Part shown: positions 12,901-23,593 of the stretch, piece by piece
How the letters are laid out: every line of letters starts with the position of its first letter
How positions within the stretch are numbered: the first letter of the stretch is position 1
Assembly (NCBI GenBank): GCA_013397695.1
Contig: VYZI01000493.1
Span: 253,917 to 317,916, forward strand
Length of the DNA stretch: 64,000 nt
Origin: Centropus unirufus
Taxonomy: Eukaryota; Chordata; Aves; Cuculiformes; Centropidae
Direction of reading: 5' to 3'
Made by a program: the position numbers and the translations under genes
The notes under the pieces: model-generated
The model's database searches: none
The model's input: only the letters and a program-made list of their open reading frames with translations
What the model was told of the DNA's origin: nothing

Positions 12901-15900
12901 CAACCCCAAAGTACATACAGGCAGTGCACTGGGAAAGCTGGGGGTGCGTGGTTTTTAGGTATACAGTATTCCTGTGACTTGGATGCAGGCACATTTTTAG
13001 CATCCATGTACTGTATTAAGTAGCTCAAAAGGCCTCAGGAGAACCAGAGGGGTTTCTTTTTTTATTATTATTTTGAAATTGTAGAAGTGTATGGAATCCA
13101 TCCAGCTTTTCTTTTAAGCTACTATGCCAGAAACTGATGGAATACAGCTTTAATGTGCTGCAGGCCTGATGAGATCCATTTGGTTTTGATAGCAGATTTT
13201 GTACCACGCAGTAGATGGTACACAGATTTGGACTTAATTACAGAAAGTTAAGAAATTTAATTAATCAGCACCAAAACTCCAGTGGGTTCTTGAAACAAAT
13301 ACCGACTGGATGTAATAAAGTAGAGAATCCTCCCTTTTTGCATCTTTGCAGTCAGTTGGCAGAGGACATGAAGCGGAGCTTCAAAATAAGAGTCCAGCAC
13401 TTCAGAGTGCTCACAGAAGTGATATTTTGGTCTTATGGTTTCTGCTTTCAGGTGATCATACATAGTAAGTGAAACAGTGTAGTTTCTCATCACTCTGATT
13501 CCCCTTCTATAATCGTGCAGTACAGTTAAGTAATAACTCCTGCAAAAGATGGAAGCTTTGACACTTCGTACAATATTTTTACTGATACAGTGTAATTTGA
13601 AGTAAGTTTTCAGTTTTAGTTTACAGTGCAGATTTATGAATAGAATAATGGAATCACTGGGTTGGAAAAGACCTTTGAGATCATCAAGCCAAATTGTACC
13701 TGTCCACTACTAAATCACATCCCTAAGCACCTCATCTGTCCGCCTTTTAAATACCTCCAGGGACTGTGACTTCACCACCTCCCTGTGGAGCCTCCGACAG
13801 TGCCTGATAACCCATTCAGTGAAGAATTTTTCCCTAATATCCAATCTGAACCTCCCCTGGTGTAACTTGGAGCCATTTCCACTTGTCCTATCACCTCTCA
13901 CTTGGGCAAAGAGACCAAACCCCACCTCTCTACAACCTCCTTTCAGGCATTTCATATGTGCCACTGCCTGGTTGTATTTGATGTTATACCTTATCAAGTG
14001 GAAAGGTTTGAAGAGCCATGCCAAACTCTGCCCTTGGCTTCTTCAGAATAATTCTTTAATCAGATCCTTAAGAAGTTGAACCCTTCTGAACAATTTATTC
14101 ACACTTCTGTGTTTTGGCTAGCATGGTGGTTATAGTATTTTTTAGGCTGATGGCTCTGGTGAGAATAAAATAGATAATACACTCTGCTTTCAGATGAAAA
14201 TAACTGAAGTAGAGGTGGAATACGATGTTAAGCACCCACAACAATATGCAGAGGTTGAAGAGATTATGAAAACATGGCATAATATAGAGGAGGCACAAGA
14301 AGGTTTTCAGTGGTTCTGGTACACTCCACTAAGACGTCAAACGCCTAGAAATGCATAACCAACAAAAATAAGTGGATCTCATTTCTCAATCAGGAAGGTG
14401 AATGTGCTCTTCACATCCGAGATGTTTAATGTTCCTGTTTGTCACACAGTTAGGGTTCAAGAGCCAGAGTAATGGCAGTGAGTTTCTGGGTAACTTGAGG
14501 AAATGCGTGAAGCCTGAGGTAGCTTTCGTTGTCTGTCAATTCTTCTGCTCCGGCACTCTCCTATAACAACAGTCTCAGTGACAAATCAAGCAAGAAGCAG
14601 CAGCTGTGAGATCCAGGAACTCGCCCAGTGACCCATGTAGCCTCCCACCAGTAAGGATCATATCTGTCATCTCTTGAAAGTATAACTTACCAGTCCAGTT
14701 ACTGTTCCCATAACGTTAGGCAGGGTTTTGTTGCAATAGAAAGCTACTTCAAGAACATTGTGTAATACAGATGTTAAACTTCAAGGCTAATTTAATTATT
14801 CTCTATCCACCCCATCTGATGTAGTCTTTACTAGATGTTTAGTTAAACTTTTGAGTTGTTATGGTTTAGTATGATCTAAAACTCCTAATATTTGGAGAAG
14901 ACACCCCAAAGCACCTCTGGGTGTGTGTTGTGTAACAGGATGAGGCTTGCTAAAGTGATAAAAAACAGTGGAATATTGTGAGAAAGCTTGAGTGAATGGC
15001 TCTGATTCTGTCTTCTTTTAAAAGATGAAAGAATGAAGTGCCAGACCTTTGACTTCTGTCCTTTATGCTATTAATGAGTGATCCTTTATCTCTCTATCAA
15101 CTGGACTGTCATTACAAGTGGAAGCAGCCTAAATGAAAACAGGGGTTTAGTTGTTGATCCCTGTGAAGGATGGGAACATAGAATAGTTTGGGATGGAAGG
15201 GAACTCAAGATCATCCAACTCCAACCTCCCTGCCTTGGGCAGGGATACTTTCCGCTGGATCAGCCTGCCCTAAGCTTCGCCCAGCTTTCCTTTCAGCCCC
15301 TTTTAAATACCGGAGGGCTGCTGTAAGGTCTCCCTGGGGCCTCTTCTTCTCTAGGCTGAACAACCTCAAGTCTCTCAGCCTGGCCTCATATATTAGGTAG
15401 CTTGACTGCAGTGTTTCTTAAGATGGTTTACCTACCTGCTTAGCGCAAAGCAGTACTTAAACTTTAGCTTAGGCATCCAGAAATAACTTGTCTTTCTTTT
15501 TTTTTTTAATCTTATTTCAAATCAAACTAAAGTGTCTTTATGAAAAACCTGCCTAGGCGAGATGGGATTTTGCTTGCTGCTTTGTTTGGTTTGGTCTTTT
15601 TGGAGAGTTGTTCTGCCTCAGGTGAGCTTTAGCACTGCTATAATCTTAGAACTTCTTGAAACTGAAATGTGGTCCATCTGCTGCCCAGAGGAATCTAACC
15701 GCTATACTAAAATAAATGCATTTCAGAACTTAAAAATAGAGACAGTAAGCCACTTAGGACCTGTATGGCTTCAGGATTTGTTCAGAAAGTGTTTTTTAAC
15801 AGTTTGGACTTCTTCCTTACTTTGATTCATGATATGAATTCTTGTTTTTCCTGTTCTTATCTCCCTTCTTAAACTTAAGCTGATCTGCTCTTAAGGTCAC

Positions 15901-18900
15901 TTCATGTTATGCTTGCTTATCCCCAGTAGCATCGGCAGGGCTTTTCCTGGGTGTGCCATGTCCTTGATTTTGCAGCGCATCAAAACAAATCTTTAAATCT
16001 TTCTCCCAAACTGATAAAATTCATTCTTGGACAGATGGATTTGGCTACAACTTTTCCTCGGGCTCTGCATTCTTCCAGTTGTAAGTAGCCACTCCCTCTC
16101 CAAAGAGCCTTAGTTTGCATGTCCTGCTGAGCAGCCCCCAGGACGATGATAACTTTCAGGAGTGTCTGTTTAGATTCCCGGGGGTCTAAGTGATGCTGGT
16201 GTTTCTTTTAGAGCTTGCAGGAGGGATTTCTTGTTCTTTTCCAAGTCACATTACCACTTCCCTTTCAGCTTCAGCCTCTGCCTCTTCTTCCAGAGAGCCA
16301 GTTATTGGAGAAGCACAGGAAGTAAAGGAAAAACTGAGACTTTGTAAAAACTTTAAAGTCGAGAGGTGTTGTAATTAACAAGTAGGTTGCACTGTGCTGG
16401 TCAGGAGACAAGCATGGACATATACTTGCTTCAGAGAGCCCGAAGCAAGGGTTTGCTGCATACTTGAGAATCCAGAATGAGTTGGCAGAATAGATTAAGG
16501 CATCTGTGATGGGATCTTATTCATCCTCATTATCACCAGCAGTGCAAACTCTGTATTGCTGACTATAGTGGCATCCAGTTTCTTCACTGTGCCAAGTGAG
16601 ACGTGCAGTTACCTCTTAGCTGTAGGCCTGTCCCTGCAAATGTGTCCAAGCAGAGTCGCCTTGGTTAGTGAGAACCTATTAAATATTGTCCAATAAGCAA
16701 TACAAACTAGGAAAAGAAAGCATTTTTTTGCCATTTGTAGGGGACATAGGCCTAAAAGACAAAACTCTCCCTGGATTTGGAGCTGCGGAGTTACTCGAAG
16801 CCCTTGTACTTCAGATTTTTCCCTAAAAGGAAGGTTTACACTTCTTGTTGCTCTGAATCGGCACTCCTGACTTACACAGCAGACAGGCAAACAGGCTTTC
16901 GAGGCACTAAAGGCCATACTGTCATGGTTTTCTGAGTACCACTGAGTGCTTCTGCATGCAGGCTGAATAGGAAACAATGGAAGAGGTCCCTTTGCTTTTC
17001 AGAAGGTATGACGTTTGCGTTCCTGTAGCTGAATGCTTTAAGCCTGGCTGGATTTCTTCTGTACCATGTCATTTTTGTCTCGGTGCTGCCCAGTGACAGT
17101 CCACCGAAGAAAGGAATGAGTTATTTTCCTATCTTATAATAAAAACTGCCTCATCGTCAGCAAGGAACTTATGATAGATCTTGTAGTTGTCAAAAGACTC
17201 ACTGTATTAACCAGCCAAAGAAACAGGCATGTGGGTGCTTATATTGTCTGATTCAGAGCTTAATTAAAAACAAATTAAACCCCTTTGTGCAAGTGCCTTT
17301 TACTGCTTTATTTTGTGACTGGTGTTTCTGTCAAATAGACTTCCTCACTTTTACTGTATGTGTAGTCCTTAAAGGTTAAATTAAAGAACTTTTTCTTTAT
17401 CCATACCTGTTTTTCCCCAGATATGCAGCTTCTATTGATGACATACTGGAAGAAGAGGAACATTATGCAGATCAGCTGAAAGAATATCTCTTCTATGCAG
17501 AAGCCCTAAGGTATGTGCAGAATTGTGTAGCTCAAATGGAAGCTGTATTCCTCTCCTCCAACATTTTGTTGATGTTGAATTTAGTTTGGTATCCTCTTCT
17601 GTTCTCAGAGAAGTGGAAATTCCAGTGTTGTGGAATCTCCATGTTCTCATTTCTTCCTTTGCCTACTCATATTTGATTGCTACATGGGTGGCCGTAAAAA
17701 TAACAGCTGATCAACCCTGACATGAGAGAAATGGTAAAATCCGTGTACCATGGAAGATAATGCCCTTTGCACCTCTGGTTATGCTGTTTCCTTGACCTCT
17801 GGGATCATAGTGTCCCCACGTGCTGAAAGCTTCAGCTTCCAGACGAGATTGACCAAGCAGAGCTGCCACATCCCTTAAGAATTCCAACAAGTTTCAAAGT
17901 TCCCTGCATAGCTTTCATCTGCTGTGCAGTATTGTGCATTTTTATGTTAGTCTTTTATGAGGGCATTTGTCCTTTACAAGAGTGGATGCAGAAGAATTGC
18001 TTTTATGCTACAAGACTGTGCCTAAAGTTATTGTGCTCTCACGAGCTGGCCCTGAACCTCCTGGAGAGGTTCAGTAGTGCTGTAGAGAATTGGGTTGGCA
18101 AGGATGATGGCTGCTGTGTGGGAACCCCGAGCACTAGTGGTCTCTCCTAGGAGACAAGTGTGCATCCGGCAGCGGAGCACGGATGTAGCATCATCAGCCC
18201 ACACAGGGCTGGGATTTACTGCAGGTGGTCAGAGGAAATTCCTCTTTTCCAGATGAAAGGAGCTGTATGAATTTAGGGGCATTTTCTTGTTTCATTTTTC
18301 ATAAAATAGAATATGAAGAATTTACTGATTGACTGGTATGTTGCTGCTGTGACAGGGGCCATCTCCAGGTGCCTTTTGTCATAGCTGTGATTAGTCTGTA
18401 ATGTATTTTAAATAAAACTGTAGCTTACATATAGTGGTGTCCTTAAGTAGGTGGTAAAGCTTGTATTGCTGAGTGTCTCAAAATTAGTCTGAGAAGAGCA
18501 GAATGCTGCTCCACTAAATTTTCTTTATACTTTGATCCAAGCTTGTTTAAGGATGGCATTTGCAGAGTTGTGTTCTGTGGTAAAGCTCTCAAATTCAAGC
18601 GAGATAAATAATTGAATGTCCTACCTGCCAAAAAAACCCATGATGCCATTTGTAAAGCTTAAATGGAGGGAAATATAGTGAAATAAAGTGTTATGTGACA
18701 GATCCTTTTAATTGCTTACTTTTCAGGGCAGTTTGCAGGAAACACGAACTAATGCAATATGACCTAGAAATGGCTGCACAGGACCTAACATCTAAAAAAC
18801 AGCAATGTGAGGAGCTGGCAACAGGAGTGAGTATTTCCCCTTCCTTCTCCAGGATGCCTCTTTTTTTTCTTTTCTTAGTTTTTTATTTCAGCCAAGTTAC

Positions 18901-21622
18901 TTAGAATGACATTTAGATGGCACTAACGTGCTGGCTGCTGCTGAAGAAGTGATATCATATGAGCCATAGACATCTGAGGTTTAAAGACACTTGGTTCTTG
19001 ATGACATAAGCTGTTTGTACCAAAACTCTTTTATTGAATGCTGAGCAAGTAAAGGGTTGCAGGAAATATGACCCAAGTATAATACAACTCTATTCTGAAA
19101 GGCTTCCTCCTTCTTTTGAAAGGTGGATGTTACTGGTGTGTGGTTGAGCTTTTATATGGATGCTACTTAAAACATTATCTTAAAGTCACAACTTCAAAGA
19201 AAGTGTTTAGAATTCTCAGTGCTCCTGTTGGCTCTGTTGATGCTCTGTGCACAACTGCTTTATGGCCTTTCTTTCTCATTTACCCCACAAGACTTAGATT
19301 TGTTTCCTACTTCAGCAAGAAAATTGTCCTGAAGGGTGACAGATGTTAGTGGTGTGACTCGCTGAGGGTCCAATCCACAGACTGACCTTAAGGATTTGAA
19401 CATGGATTTACTTCCTCCCTACTTTACTCAGTCTAACATAAGCCACCGTACCTTTTATAGCTACTTATCGATATAGAAAATGAAATAGAAGGTAAAGCCA
19501 AAAATCAGCTGAATAAAAAGAAGAAACCAAATGCTGGTGAAAATCACATAATGACTTGTGGCTATGCGCAAGAAGCCCAAACCTAGCATGCCTTTGTGTT
19601 TTGTAGACTGTGAGAACGTTCTCTCTGAAAGGGATGACCAGCAAGCTCTTCGGGCAGGAAACCCCTGAGCAGAGGGAAGCCAAAGTAAAGGTTCTAGAAG
19701 AGCAGATACAGGAAGGAGAAGAACAACTTAAGTCTAAAAATCTGGAGGGCAGGTAAGCAGGCTTGACTTTTCAAAGCAAACACTGGGTTTGTCTTAGCAA
19801 AAGTCCCTGACTGGATGCTCTTGAAGGTGTTTGCATTTTATAAGTGTTTTTAATATATTCTTGGTGTTTATGAGCTGTCTATAAAAGCTCCTGTCAGCTG
19901 CGAGTTGTGAAATAAAGTACAGTACATGCAGTTAGCTTCTGGTTTGACTGTATGGCTTATGTAAAACCTGATGACTTTCCCAGTTCCTGAGCCCACTCTA
20001 ATGGCTGGCTTGCATGCTTTTATGTTCAGCCTAGTAATAAGTTTAGCAGGTGGGCTTGTAGGTCTGCAGCTGAACAGCCTAAGACTCAAAAGCTTATTTG
20101 CTTCAAATACAGCATTTAGTTTGGTTTATGTGCATGGGACCTGAGCTTAAGTTCTGCAACTTCTCTTATGGATGACAACTAACTCCTGTTTGGAAGAGAT
20201 TAGAAGCTCTGGTGAATTGTTTTGAGTAATTGCTACTTGGTGCTCTAATGAAATTTTCTTCAGGAATGCAAACATAAAAAACAGGAACAAATGTTCCTAA
20301 TGCAATGTGATGGTGTCAGAACACGTTCACTGTGTATTACAAGGGGTAAACGTGGTATCTCCTAATATGTTAGGATTAGAGTTGGAAAGATAAGACTGGT
20401 TCATGAATAGTTCAAAACAACAAGATGGTCAGTGAATGCAATTTCTTCATCATTTTACAGGAGTACTAGGGATTTGCTTTTGTAGCTCTGGAAGCAATTT
20501 TCAAGTGAGTACTTGCCTTGTGTGTATAGACCAGCACAAATGAAAGCTATGAATCGCAGAAATCTTTAACGCCTCATTTTATTTGAGGAGACCTGAAGGC
20601 ATATCACCAAACCCACAAAATTAATTCCTGAAGCGAACTGTCCAAGTCAAATTTGCATTGTAAATGTTTGTTGGACTTGAGTGTGTCGAATCTTGATGAC
20701 AAGTGAGTTTTCACATTGGAAAGACCAACATTCTGACTTCAAAATTGACAAAGAAATGTGCAATGTTGTATACTGAATGTTAACAGGAAGATACTTGTTT
20801 ACCCCAACAGAAGCTGAGGAGAAAAAGTATATTCTGAGTTATGCTGGTTCTATGGCCCTGATGTTTACTGAGGGGAAAAAAAACCCCAAACAAACAACCC
20901 AACACATCCTGTGAAACTGGTTTTCTACATTAAAAATCTTAAGATGGAGAGTTAGGTAGTGGTGCAAACCCTAAAATGAAGACGCTGTGGGGTGCAGAGT
21001 AAATATAGAACTTGGTTTACTGATAGGAAGATGGAGTGCTTTGTCATCCATAGCTTCTCTGCTGAGGGTTCAGAGGAAGGGACACCAGCTGAGGGTTGAA
21101 CGTGCCAAACCCTGACAGAAATATTGCTTTTGATTCCAGAGACTTTGTGAAAAGTGCCTGGGCTGACATTGAGAGGTTTAAGGAACAAAAGAACCATGAT
21201 CTGAAGGAGGCGCTCATCAGCTACGCTGTTATGCAGATCAGCATGTGCAAAAAGGTACCTTTGGGAGGGGGCTGGCTAGTGTATGTTTCGGACCAGCAGG
21301 GGATCAGCTCCAAGATTCCAGTAATTGGGAACACTGCAGTTACAGAAGGCTGGAAGTCACTACCGTAAAACCTCCTACATATTCCATCCTGCTCTACCCC
21401 AGTCACTTGTTGATGGCCATATATAGCGGGGTCCGATCCCAGAGTGGTCTCTGCCTTAATCCAGTGTGAAGTTCTGGGGGACTCTTTTGTAGAGTCCTCT
21501 GTGGAAGAAAATCTGTTGACGGGGTTTGCAAACAAAGTGTATTTCCACCAACTGACTTTAACTTTTTTTTAAAGGGAATTCAAGTTTGGACAAATGCAAA
21601 GGAATGCTTCAGCAAGATGTGA
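926..21622 (+). CDS. SNX4: SNX4 (sorting nexin 4), 3' coding exons 926-21622, partial at 5' end
   Basis: Ten GT-AG exons (926-973, 4773-4828, 9650-9722, 11250-11311, 12760-12825, 17421-17510, 18727-18826, 19607-19752, 21140-21254, 21575-21622) splice in one continuous frame to about 267 residues ending at TGA 21620-21622. The translation matches vertebrate SNX4 almost residue for residue from about residue 184 to the C-terminus (450 in human). The family protein is a PX-BAR sorting nexin: the PX domain binds PI3P on early endosomes, and the BAR domain dimerises (SNX7/SNX30 are known partners), tubulates membrane, and supports recycling of transferrin receptor and ATG9A-linked autophagy. Only the PX/BAR linker and the BAR domain are in this window; start codon, disordered N-terminus and PX exons lie upstream of base 1. 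No frameshift or internal stop was seen. Function is from family knowledge; identity is from the sequence. Confidence 0.97.
974..4772 (+). other. SNX4: SNX4 intron, 3.8 kb
   Basis: Begins GTAATT and ends in a strong pyrimidine tract plus CAG. I saw no identifiable transposon, RNA gene or coding exon inside it; only short A and T runs (for example near 3870). Confidence 0.85.
4773..4828 (+). CDS. SNX4: SNX4 coding exon, residues ~200-218
   Basis: 56-nt exon with a strong polypyrimidine acceptor (T/C tract ending CAG at 4772) and donor GTAAGA at 4829. It encodes ADSRLKALN...KNPD plus two bases of the K codon, completed by the next exon. This is the entry into the BAR domain's first helix. The donor was placed at 4829 because only this choice restores the K-R-F junction. 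Confidence 0.95.
5791..5834. repeat. 22-bp unit tandemly duplicated
   Basis: Two perfect adjacent copies (5791-5812 and 5813-5834) of a 22-base unit containing CATCTTCATCTGCGGCAGG. A degenerate partial third copy of the CTGCGGCAGG core follows at about 5846-5855. It lies deep in an SNX4 intron. Confidence 0.9.
8547..8952 (+). mobile_element. CR1 LINE, 5'-truncated 3' end
   Basis: Shows the standard bird CR1 3' region in sense order: CTGGAGCGTCTCTGCTAT, GTTCAGCCTGGAGAAGA, a CTTCCAGTACTGGAAGGG block, AAATTCTTCAC, CACTGGCACAGGTTGCCCA, GATGGGCTTTATGGTCCCTT, ending TTCTATGAT. As is usual for CR1, it is severely 5' truncated, has no poly(A) and carries no intact reverse transcriptase. It lies in the sense direction within an SNX4 intron. 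Confidence 0.95.
9650..9722 (+). CDS. SNX4: SNX4 coding exon, residues ~218-242 (BAR domain)
   Basis: 73-nt exon, acceptor CCCAG and donor GTAAGT. It finishes the split K codon and encodes RFTELKHYSDELQ...RVRA, an amphipathic stretch of BAR helix 1. It ends on a codon boundary. Confidence 0.95.
9723..12759 (+). other. SNX4: Two SNX4 introns (9723-11249 and 11312-12759)
   Basis: Introns of 1.5 and 1.4 kb flanking the exon at 11250-11311. Both have canonical GT-AG ends. No repeat, RNA gene or extra exon was recognised. Confidence 0.85.
11250..11311 (+). CDS. SNX4: SNX4 coding exon, residues ~243-263 (BAR domain)
   Basis: 62-nt exon, acceptor TTTTAG and donor GTAAGA. It encodes RVADRLYGVYKVHGNYGRVF plus two bases of a serine codon completed in the next exon. 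Continues the BAR helix. Confidence 0.95.
12760..12825 (+). CDS. SNX4: SNX4 coding exon, residues ~263-285 (BAR domain)
   Basis: 66-nt exon, acceptor CCTACAG and donor GTAAGT. It encodes SEWSAIEKEMGDG...HHMD with the final V codon split. It would be missed by simple ORF calling because it is so short. Confidence 0.95.
13639..13950 (-). mobile_element. CR1 LINE fragment (antisense)
   Basis: Reverse complement of a CR1 3' end: begins with an AGAATAATGGAATCACTGG tail, then GGTTGGAAAAGACCTTTGAG, the CCTAAGCACCTCATC and TACCTCCAGGGACTGTGACT blocks, and ends near CTCTACAACCTCCTTTCAGG. The 105-codon antisense open frame over it is not a gene. Confidence 0.95.
15177..15392 (-). mobile_element. CR1 LINE fragment (antisense, internally deleted)
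   Basis: Starts CATAGAATAGTTTGGGATGG, followed by CTCCAACCTCCCTGCC, and finishes with CTAGGCTGAACAACCTCAAG and CTCTCAGCCTGGCCTCATA. The middle of the usual CR1 3' sequence is missing, so two ends are brought together. Confidence 0.9.
17421..17510 (+). CDS. SNX4: SNX4 coding exon, residues ~285-315 (BAR domain)
   Basis: 90-nt exon, acceptor TTTTCCCCAG and donor GTATGT. It encodes YAASIDDILEEEEHYAD...EALR with split codons at both ends (phase 2 in and out), so skipping it would preserve frame. Rich in acidic and helical residues, consistent with a BAR helix. Confidence 0.96.
18727..18826 (+). CDS. SNX4: SNX4 coding exon, residues ~315-348 (BAR domain)
   Basis: 100-nt exon, acceptor TTTTCAG and donor GTGAGT. 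It encodes AVCRKHELMQYDLEMAAQDL...EELATG. A heptad-like pattern of hydrophobic residues suits the long BAR helix 2. Confidence 0.96.
19607..19752 (+). CDS. SNX4: SNX4 coding exon, residues ~349-397 (BAR domain)
   Basis: 146-nt exon, the longest of the set, acceptor TTTTGTAG and donor GTAAGC. It encodes TVRTFSLKGMTSKLFGQETPEQ...KSKNLEG plus two bases of R. The FSLKGM...LFGQETPEQRE segment is the loop between BAR helices 2 and 3. Confidence 0.96.
21140..21254 (+). CDS. SNX4: SNX4 coding exon, residues ~397-435 (BAR helix 3)
   Basis: 115-nt exon, acceptor GATTCCAG and donor GTACCT. It encodes DFVKSAWADIERFKEQKN...MQISMCKK, the highly conserved third BAR helix of SNX-BAR proteins (the FVK..W.DIERF..QK..DL...L..Y...Q pattern is typical of this family). 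Confidence 0.97.
21575..21622 (+). CDS. SNX4: SNX4 terminal coding exon and stop, residues ~436-450
   Basis: Coding part of the last exon after acceptor TTTAAAG. It encodes GIQVWTNAKECFSKM followed by TGA, the same C-terminus as other vertebrate SNX4 proteins. The final intron is only 320 bp. Confidence 0.97.
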   Translation, partial: GIQVWTNAKECFSKM

Positions 21623-21770
21623 TTATCTGGAAATGAATTCCTCCTCCAAGTGCCAGAGAACGGAAGCACAAATGTGTAACGCCAATGTTAAGTTGCTACA
21701 TGACTTACATATAAATCATGAGAATAATGAGTTGAGTGAATAGTTATTCTTTCTGCTGATTGTAATTGTT

Positions 21771-21776
21771 AATAAA
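21771..21776 (+). terminator. SNX4: Proximal polyadenylation signal of SNX4
   Basis: Canonical AATAAA about 150 bases after the stop codon, the first such hexamer downstream of the coding sequence. Confidence 0.55.
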
Positions 21777-22609
21777 GGACAAAAAGGACATGCTATTAAA
21801 TGCTTAGCCCTGACTGCCATTTTTGTGGCATGTTTTCTATGTGGTAGCAAAGAATTCCAGCGAAAAAGAGTTACTGAAAGCTACAGGTCTGTATTGGGGC
21901 GAAGGTATAGGGGAAGTTATCACAGAAGGTAGGAATTGAACTGTTTTGAGACTTGTGAAACACCATGCTCTCTATAGTGTGTAGATCAATTCCAGACGCC
22001 CTTTTCAGCCCTCGCTGTTTAGAATTTGTAATACTCAAGGGTGCTTTAGTTTTATAATGGGACACACAGTTGTGTTCTTGAGGTCGACACCATAAGAGGA
22101 CAAAAAAAAGAAATATTTTAACGACAAGGGTTCATATTTAAATGCCTTTGCATGTCCATAGAAAAATGTGCTTTTCCAAAGTTAGATTATGCAGTCTCAA
22201 GCTCCTGAGATGTTTGAAACTCTACAGTACAGGTGTTGTACAGTGGTTTGATAGAATATTCTGCATTTACTAGTTCCCACGTAAGTTTTGATATGGGCAT
22301 TGATTTCTTATCAACCTTCTTTCTGCAAGTAAAGGAGCCTGGTGGTCCATCTGAGCAGCAAAACCAAAGTCAGAGCTGGTAAGAAGTGGATGCAACTTTT
22401 ATTTGCTGGTTTGGAACCTGTTTACACTAGATGTTAAACTGGCCTGTGGTACCTCTTCCTTAATGGAAGCGGTTTGGTTCTTACAAGAATAAATTCTCAA
22501 TGAAGACACTGAACTAAAAAACCTGGTGCAACTTTTGTAGTACTTAAGAGCAAGGGATGTGCGGAATGCACAATGAATCAAGGTGTCTGGCTCTGTAATG
22601 ATGTTTCAG

Positions 22610-22653
22610 TGTGTCTGTATATGTGTGTGTATATATATGTTTGTATATATACA
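22610..22653. repeat. TG/TA microsatellite
   Basis: Imperfect alternating purine-pyrimidine run (GTGTGT...TATGTGTGTGTATATATATG...TATATATACAC) inside the putative long SNX4 3' UTR. Confidence 0.85.
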
Positions 22654-23479
22654 CCAGTATAACATGGTTTGCAGTTACAAGTCCTTGCATTAAATGTTTC
22701 CAGTTATGAAAAACACTTATCACTGTCTCGTATTGGGCTTTTTCTACGTACTTGCTTAAAGTTCCTGAAGTCACGTGGAGTTTGTCAGACTTGCTAGTCC
22801 TAAAGGCAGCTTTGTAATGTTCTGTTGAAAAGTGTGTATTTGATTATTCTGGATTAGAACACTACTCCAACTTTGATTTTTTAAGGGATCCTCCACAAAG
22901 TCCTTAAAAGTTCTTTTGCCAAATAATTGATAATGTAGTTACTGATATGTCCTGTGTTATTTTTGTCTCTGCAGCATTTCTTTTCTAGAAAGCCACTGTA
23001 AAGAATTTGTAGGCCTGGTGTACACTACAGATTAAAACTCTGATGTAAAATACTGGTCACTCTGATAACCTATGTTTGGCTTTCTCAAAGTGTGACTGTG
23101 ACACTCCTGGCTGAGAGATGATGTTGGGCAGAAAGAGGTTTCTCCATATAATTCTTATAATGTTGTTCCATTCAGAGGTTGCAGTATCCGGTTCCGATAC
23201 AGGCTGAAGGACTCTTACATTCCAAACCAAGAAGTTGCACACTTGATGTATTTAGTAAACCTTCTAAAGGAGTGGTGCCTTAATACAATATCGTGAGGCG
23301 CTCAGAGTAGGTATTTTTCATGCACTTTGATTTTTGGTAGAACTTTCTGGTGCCTCTTTCCACATTTCACTTGCTGTACAGCTTATTAAATGTATTAGTA
23401 TGCCTTCTTTCCTTGCTAGTTGTACTAAACTGAAGAAGGGAACAAAACGGTTCTTGTAAGTTTTGTGCCAAATAAGCTA

Positions 23480-23485
23480 AATAAA
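23480..23485 (+). terminator. SNX4: Distal polyadenylation signal of SNX4
   Basis: Canonical AATAAA followed 10-35 bases later by T-rich and GT-rich sequence, the expected layout of a strong cleavage site. It marks the probable end of the longest SNX4 transcript. Confidence 0.55.
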
Positions 23486-23593
23486 ATTGCTCTTTGATAT
23501 TTTTGTTATATTGTTTTTTGTAAAAATGCTATCTTGTCGATTCTGACAACTGCTGTTCAGGTTTGTGAAATGGGTTCTGGTCCATCTTAGCTC

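Larger units (their letters stand above)
12826..17420 (+). other. SNX4: SNX4 intron, 4.6 kb, containing two antisense CR1 copies
   Basis: Begins GTAAGT and ends CCCCAG. It holds CR1 fragments at 13639-13950 and 15177-15392, both on the minus strand. The remaining sequence is unremarkable. Confidence 0.85.
17511..21574 (+). other. SNX4: Four SNX4 introns (17511-18726, 18827-19606, 19753-21139, 21255-21574)
   Basis: Short introns (1216, 780, 1387 and 320 bp) separating the last exons. All are GT-AG. An A/C-rich patch at about 20877-20910 (runs of A, CCCC and CAAA) is simple sequence; nothing else stands out. Confidence 0.85.
21623..23510 (+). other. SNX4: SNX4 3' untranslated region (longest form)
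   Basis: Follows the SNX4 stop with no coding-like content. AATAAA signals occur at 21771-21776, 22488-22493 and 23480-23485. The last has the best context: A-rich upstream and a T/GT-rich stretch immediately downstream (about 23495-23522). The 3' end is therefore inferred at either ~21.79 kb (short UTR, about 170 nt) or ~23.5 kb (long UTR, about 1.9 kb). Which site is used cannot be decided from DNA alone. Confidence 0.6.

Noticed and set aside
13710..14024. 104-codon minus-strand frame
   Set aside because: Largely made of CR1 3' sequence, not a gene.
15078..15326. 82-codon plus-strand frame
   Set aside because: Overlaps the antisense CR1 at 15177-15392.
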